DNA of 64,000 nucleotides from Chitinophaga silvatica (GTDB taxonomy: Bacteria > Bacteroidota > Bacteroidia > Chitinophagales > Chitinophagaceae), in NCBI RefSeq assembly GCF_003419895.1, contig NZ_QPMM01000009.1, positions 124,001-188,000 on the forward strand, in the 5' to 3' direction. The notes beneath the pieces are model-generated. The model was not told the origin of the DNA. It ran no database searches and saw only the letters and a program-made list of their open reading frames with translations. Made by a program: the position numbers and the translations under genes. Shown here one piece after another: positions 62,516-64,000 of the stretch (its first letter is position 1; every line of letters begins with the position of its first letter).

Positions 62516-62586
62516 TGCCCGATAGTATAATGGTAGTACGACAGACTCTGACTCTGTTTGTCTTGGTTCGAATCCAGGTCGGGCAA
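62516..62586 (+). tRNA. tRNA-Gln (anticodon CTG)
   Basis: Acceptor arms TGCCCGA and TCGGGCA pair fully. The anticodon arm is ACAGA-CTCTGAC-TCTGT with anticodon CTG. It is very close in sequence to the two TTG copies. Confidence 0.96.
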
Positions 62587-62621
62587 CAAAAGAAGGATAA
62601 ATCCTAGTATTACTGAATTGG

Positions 62622-62653
62622 GAGACTACATCTAAAAATGTAGTCTCTTTTTT
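62622..62653 (+). terminator. Terminator after tRNA-Gln (CTG)
   Basis: GAGACTACAT and ATGTAGTCTC arms around CTAAAA are followed by a T-run. Confidence 0.9.
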
Positions 62654-62837
62654 GTTTCTCCATCAGATTAGTTCATTTAATCTAGACAAAGTCGGATATT
62701 TAAAAAGCTATGAATAATCAAAAAATACTTCTATTTTGGTTCCATAGTCTTTATTAGTACTGTAGTTAATTTACCCTAAAACGAAATTTAGACTATTTGT
62801 ATTCCACGTAAAAAATTGGCCCTAATACTATTAATTA

Positions 62838-64000
62838 TGATGTTTAAGCAAGTAATTGTTTGTGCAGCTTTATATGTGTCCATAAGTTTGTCTGTATCAG
62901 CACAAGTTGTATTTCATAAGCAACAGAGTGGCGCAGTAGGAAGCCCACCAGTAATGGCCGATCTGAATTTAGGCTCCACTGTAGATCAGGTCAATTATCA
63001 AACAGGTACAGTAAATATTAACATACCTATTTATGAAATCAAGACAAGAGGGCTGAGTATTCCAATATCCATTAGTTATCAATGTCAATCTTTCCGAGTC
63101 GGGGAAGAAAATGGGATGTTAGGGTTAGGTTGGTCATTAAATACGGGTGGTGGAATTACTCGTCAGGTAAATGGGTTGCCAGATGAGAGTATTACAGGTA
63201 TCGCAAAGAATCCTTTCCCTAATTCAACTTTCAGTTTTTCCAACTTAGCCTGGCTTTCATATTTGTACAAAGTACTTAATGCAGAAACGGATGGATCCTG
63301 GGATATATTTAATTATAATCTGCCAAGCGGAAATGGTCAGTTTGTTTATGGGGGAATGACTTTTCCTTACGACCCGGCAACCAAAATATTTGCAGATATT
63401 CAGGGTAGCAGTTATCAACTGTATGTATACGGAAAAGATGGTTACGAATATAGTTTTAAAGAAGGAGTGAGAAAGAATATGCGCAAGAGGAAATGGTATA
63501 ATGAAAATTCATCCGGAGCTCCTGACTGGAATATTAGCACAGATCCATATGAGGCGGGAATAGTGCATACTACGGACTGGGTTATCAATGGAATTAAGTC
63601 GAGAAAGTTTCCAAATGATGATATAACTTATAATTACTATACCGTTACAGATAATACTACGAGGTATTATACTTCAGAGACTTTGCCTTATTCTCACAAG
63701 GTACAGGTAGATCCAAGTGGAAATATAATTTATGATAATGGTTATCAGGTGGATCAACCAATACTTTCTAAAACCAAGACGATACAGGTTTCACACGAGC
63801 AATTAAGCACCATTAATTTTCCTGAAGGAAGACTTTATTTTGTGTATGATGGAGCTTTGTTGAGGGAAATACAGATTCAAAAAAAATTGTTTACCATCAC
63901 AGGGAGTCCATTTTATGAAACGGTTAAGAAGTATGTTTTTGAATTAACTAAACCCAGTGGAAGTGCCTATTATCAGTTGTCTGCTGTTAAAGTGTTGGGG
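62838..64000 (+). CDS. RHS-like secreted protein, N-terminal part
   Basis: The frame is open from ATG 62838 (or 62841) to the window end, so at least 387 residues are seen and the gene continues. A signal peptide ends near SVSAQVV. The stretch DQVNYQTGTVNINIPIYEIKTRGLSIPISISYQ and GMLGLGWSLNTGGGITRQVNGLPDE is the N-terminal module of Bacteroidota RHS/YD-repeat proteins, seen in SpvB/TcdB-like shells. No YD repeats appear yet in the visible part. It is separate from the RHS gene at 52497 and has a different N-terminal domain, so this is a second, unlike system. Confidence 0.8.

Overview
The window looks like a chromosomal segment of a Bacteroidota bacterium, most likely from the Chitinophagaceae (Chitinophaga-like). 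The phylum call rests on several things seen in the sequence: many promoters of the Bacteroidota form TTG-(18..21)-TAnnTTTG, few Shine-Dalgarno sequences, a SusA/C/D/E-type glycan locus, LytTR/LytS-type two-component genes, DUF4254 next to a GT9 gene, and RHS proteins with the Bacteroidota-type N-terminus. The family-level placement is inference.

Region 1 (1-20.6 kb) is the conserved translation/transcription core. In order it holds a partial SdpI-family gene, a small cytochrome-b-like membrane protein, an XRE/S24 repressor with a dyad over its own promoter, rpsU, xerC, hpf, a tRNA cluster (Thr-TGT, Tyr-GTA, Gly-TCC, Thr-GGT, then a degenerate tRNA-like element), tuf, tRNA-Trp, secE, nusG, rplK, rplA, rplJ, rplL, rpoB and rpoC. 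Two paralogous secreted transglutaminase-like genes sit between nusG and rplK. A nusG terminator lies upstream of them and a new rplK promoter downstream. Intergenic hairpins mark most of the control points.

Region 2 (20.4-36.2 kb) is mixed housekeeping and accessory. After rpoC comes a repeat island: a 37-bp inverted repeat flanking 65-bp tandem repeats. It is followed by a DUF4397 lipoprotein, a glycerophosphodiesterase, an OmpH/Skp-like protein, an amino acid permease, a gene-free stretch bounded by two terminators, DUF4254 plus GT9, tRNA-Gln(TTG), a tail-fibre-like secreted protein, TerC, a thioesterase, a DUF4126-like protein, a DUF234-type ATPase with inverted repeats over its promoter, and pepD. 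Then comes a TetR-controlled cassette (TetR, cytochrome-b-like protein, DUF3817, rhodanese) with three copies of a palindromic operator, and a second identical tRNA-Gln(TTG).

Region 3 (36.2-64 kb) holds accessory functions. These are a divergent HxlR/MFS pair, a LytTR regulator with its LytS-type kinase, and a starch or maltodextrin utilisation locus (GH13, SusC, SusD, SusE-like). Next are a membrane glycosyltransferase with an FAD oxidoreductase, and a secreted propeller-like protein. A 1430-residue RHS protein follows; its C-terminal tip carries HEIRH (HExxH), and an overlapping lipoprotein gene lies directly after it. The region ends with an AraC regulator divergent from a TolC/EmrA/EmrB-like efflux operon, tRNA-Gln(CTG), and the start of a second RHS-like secreted protein that runs off the window.

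The best candidates for something undescribed are the RHS-HExxH/lipoprotein pair, the TetR cassette with its three operators, the tRNA-like element in the tuf leader, the gene-free region at 25.2-25.7 kb, and the repeat island after rpoC.
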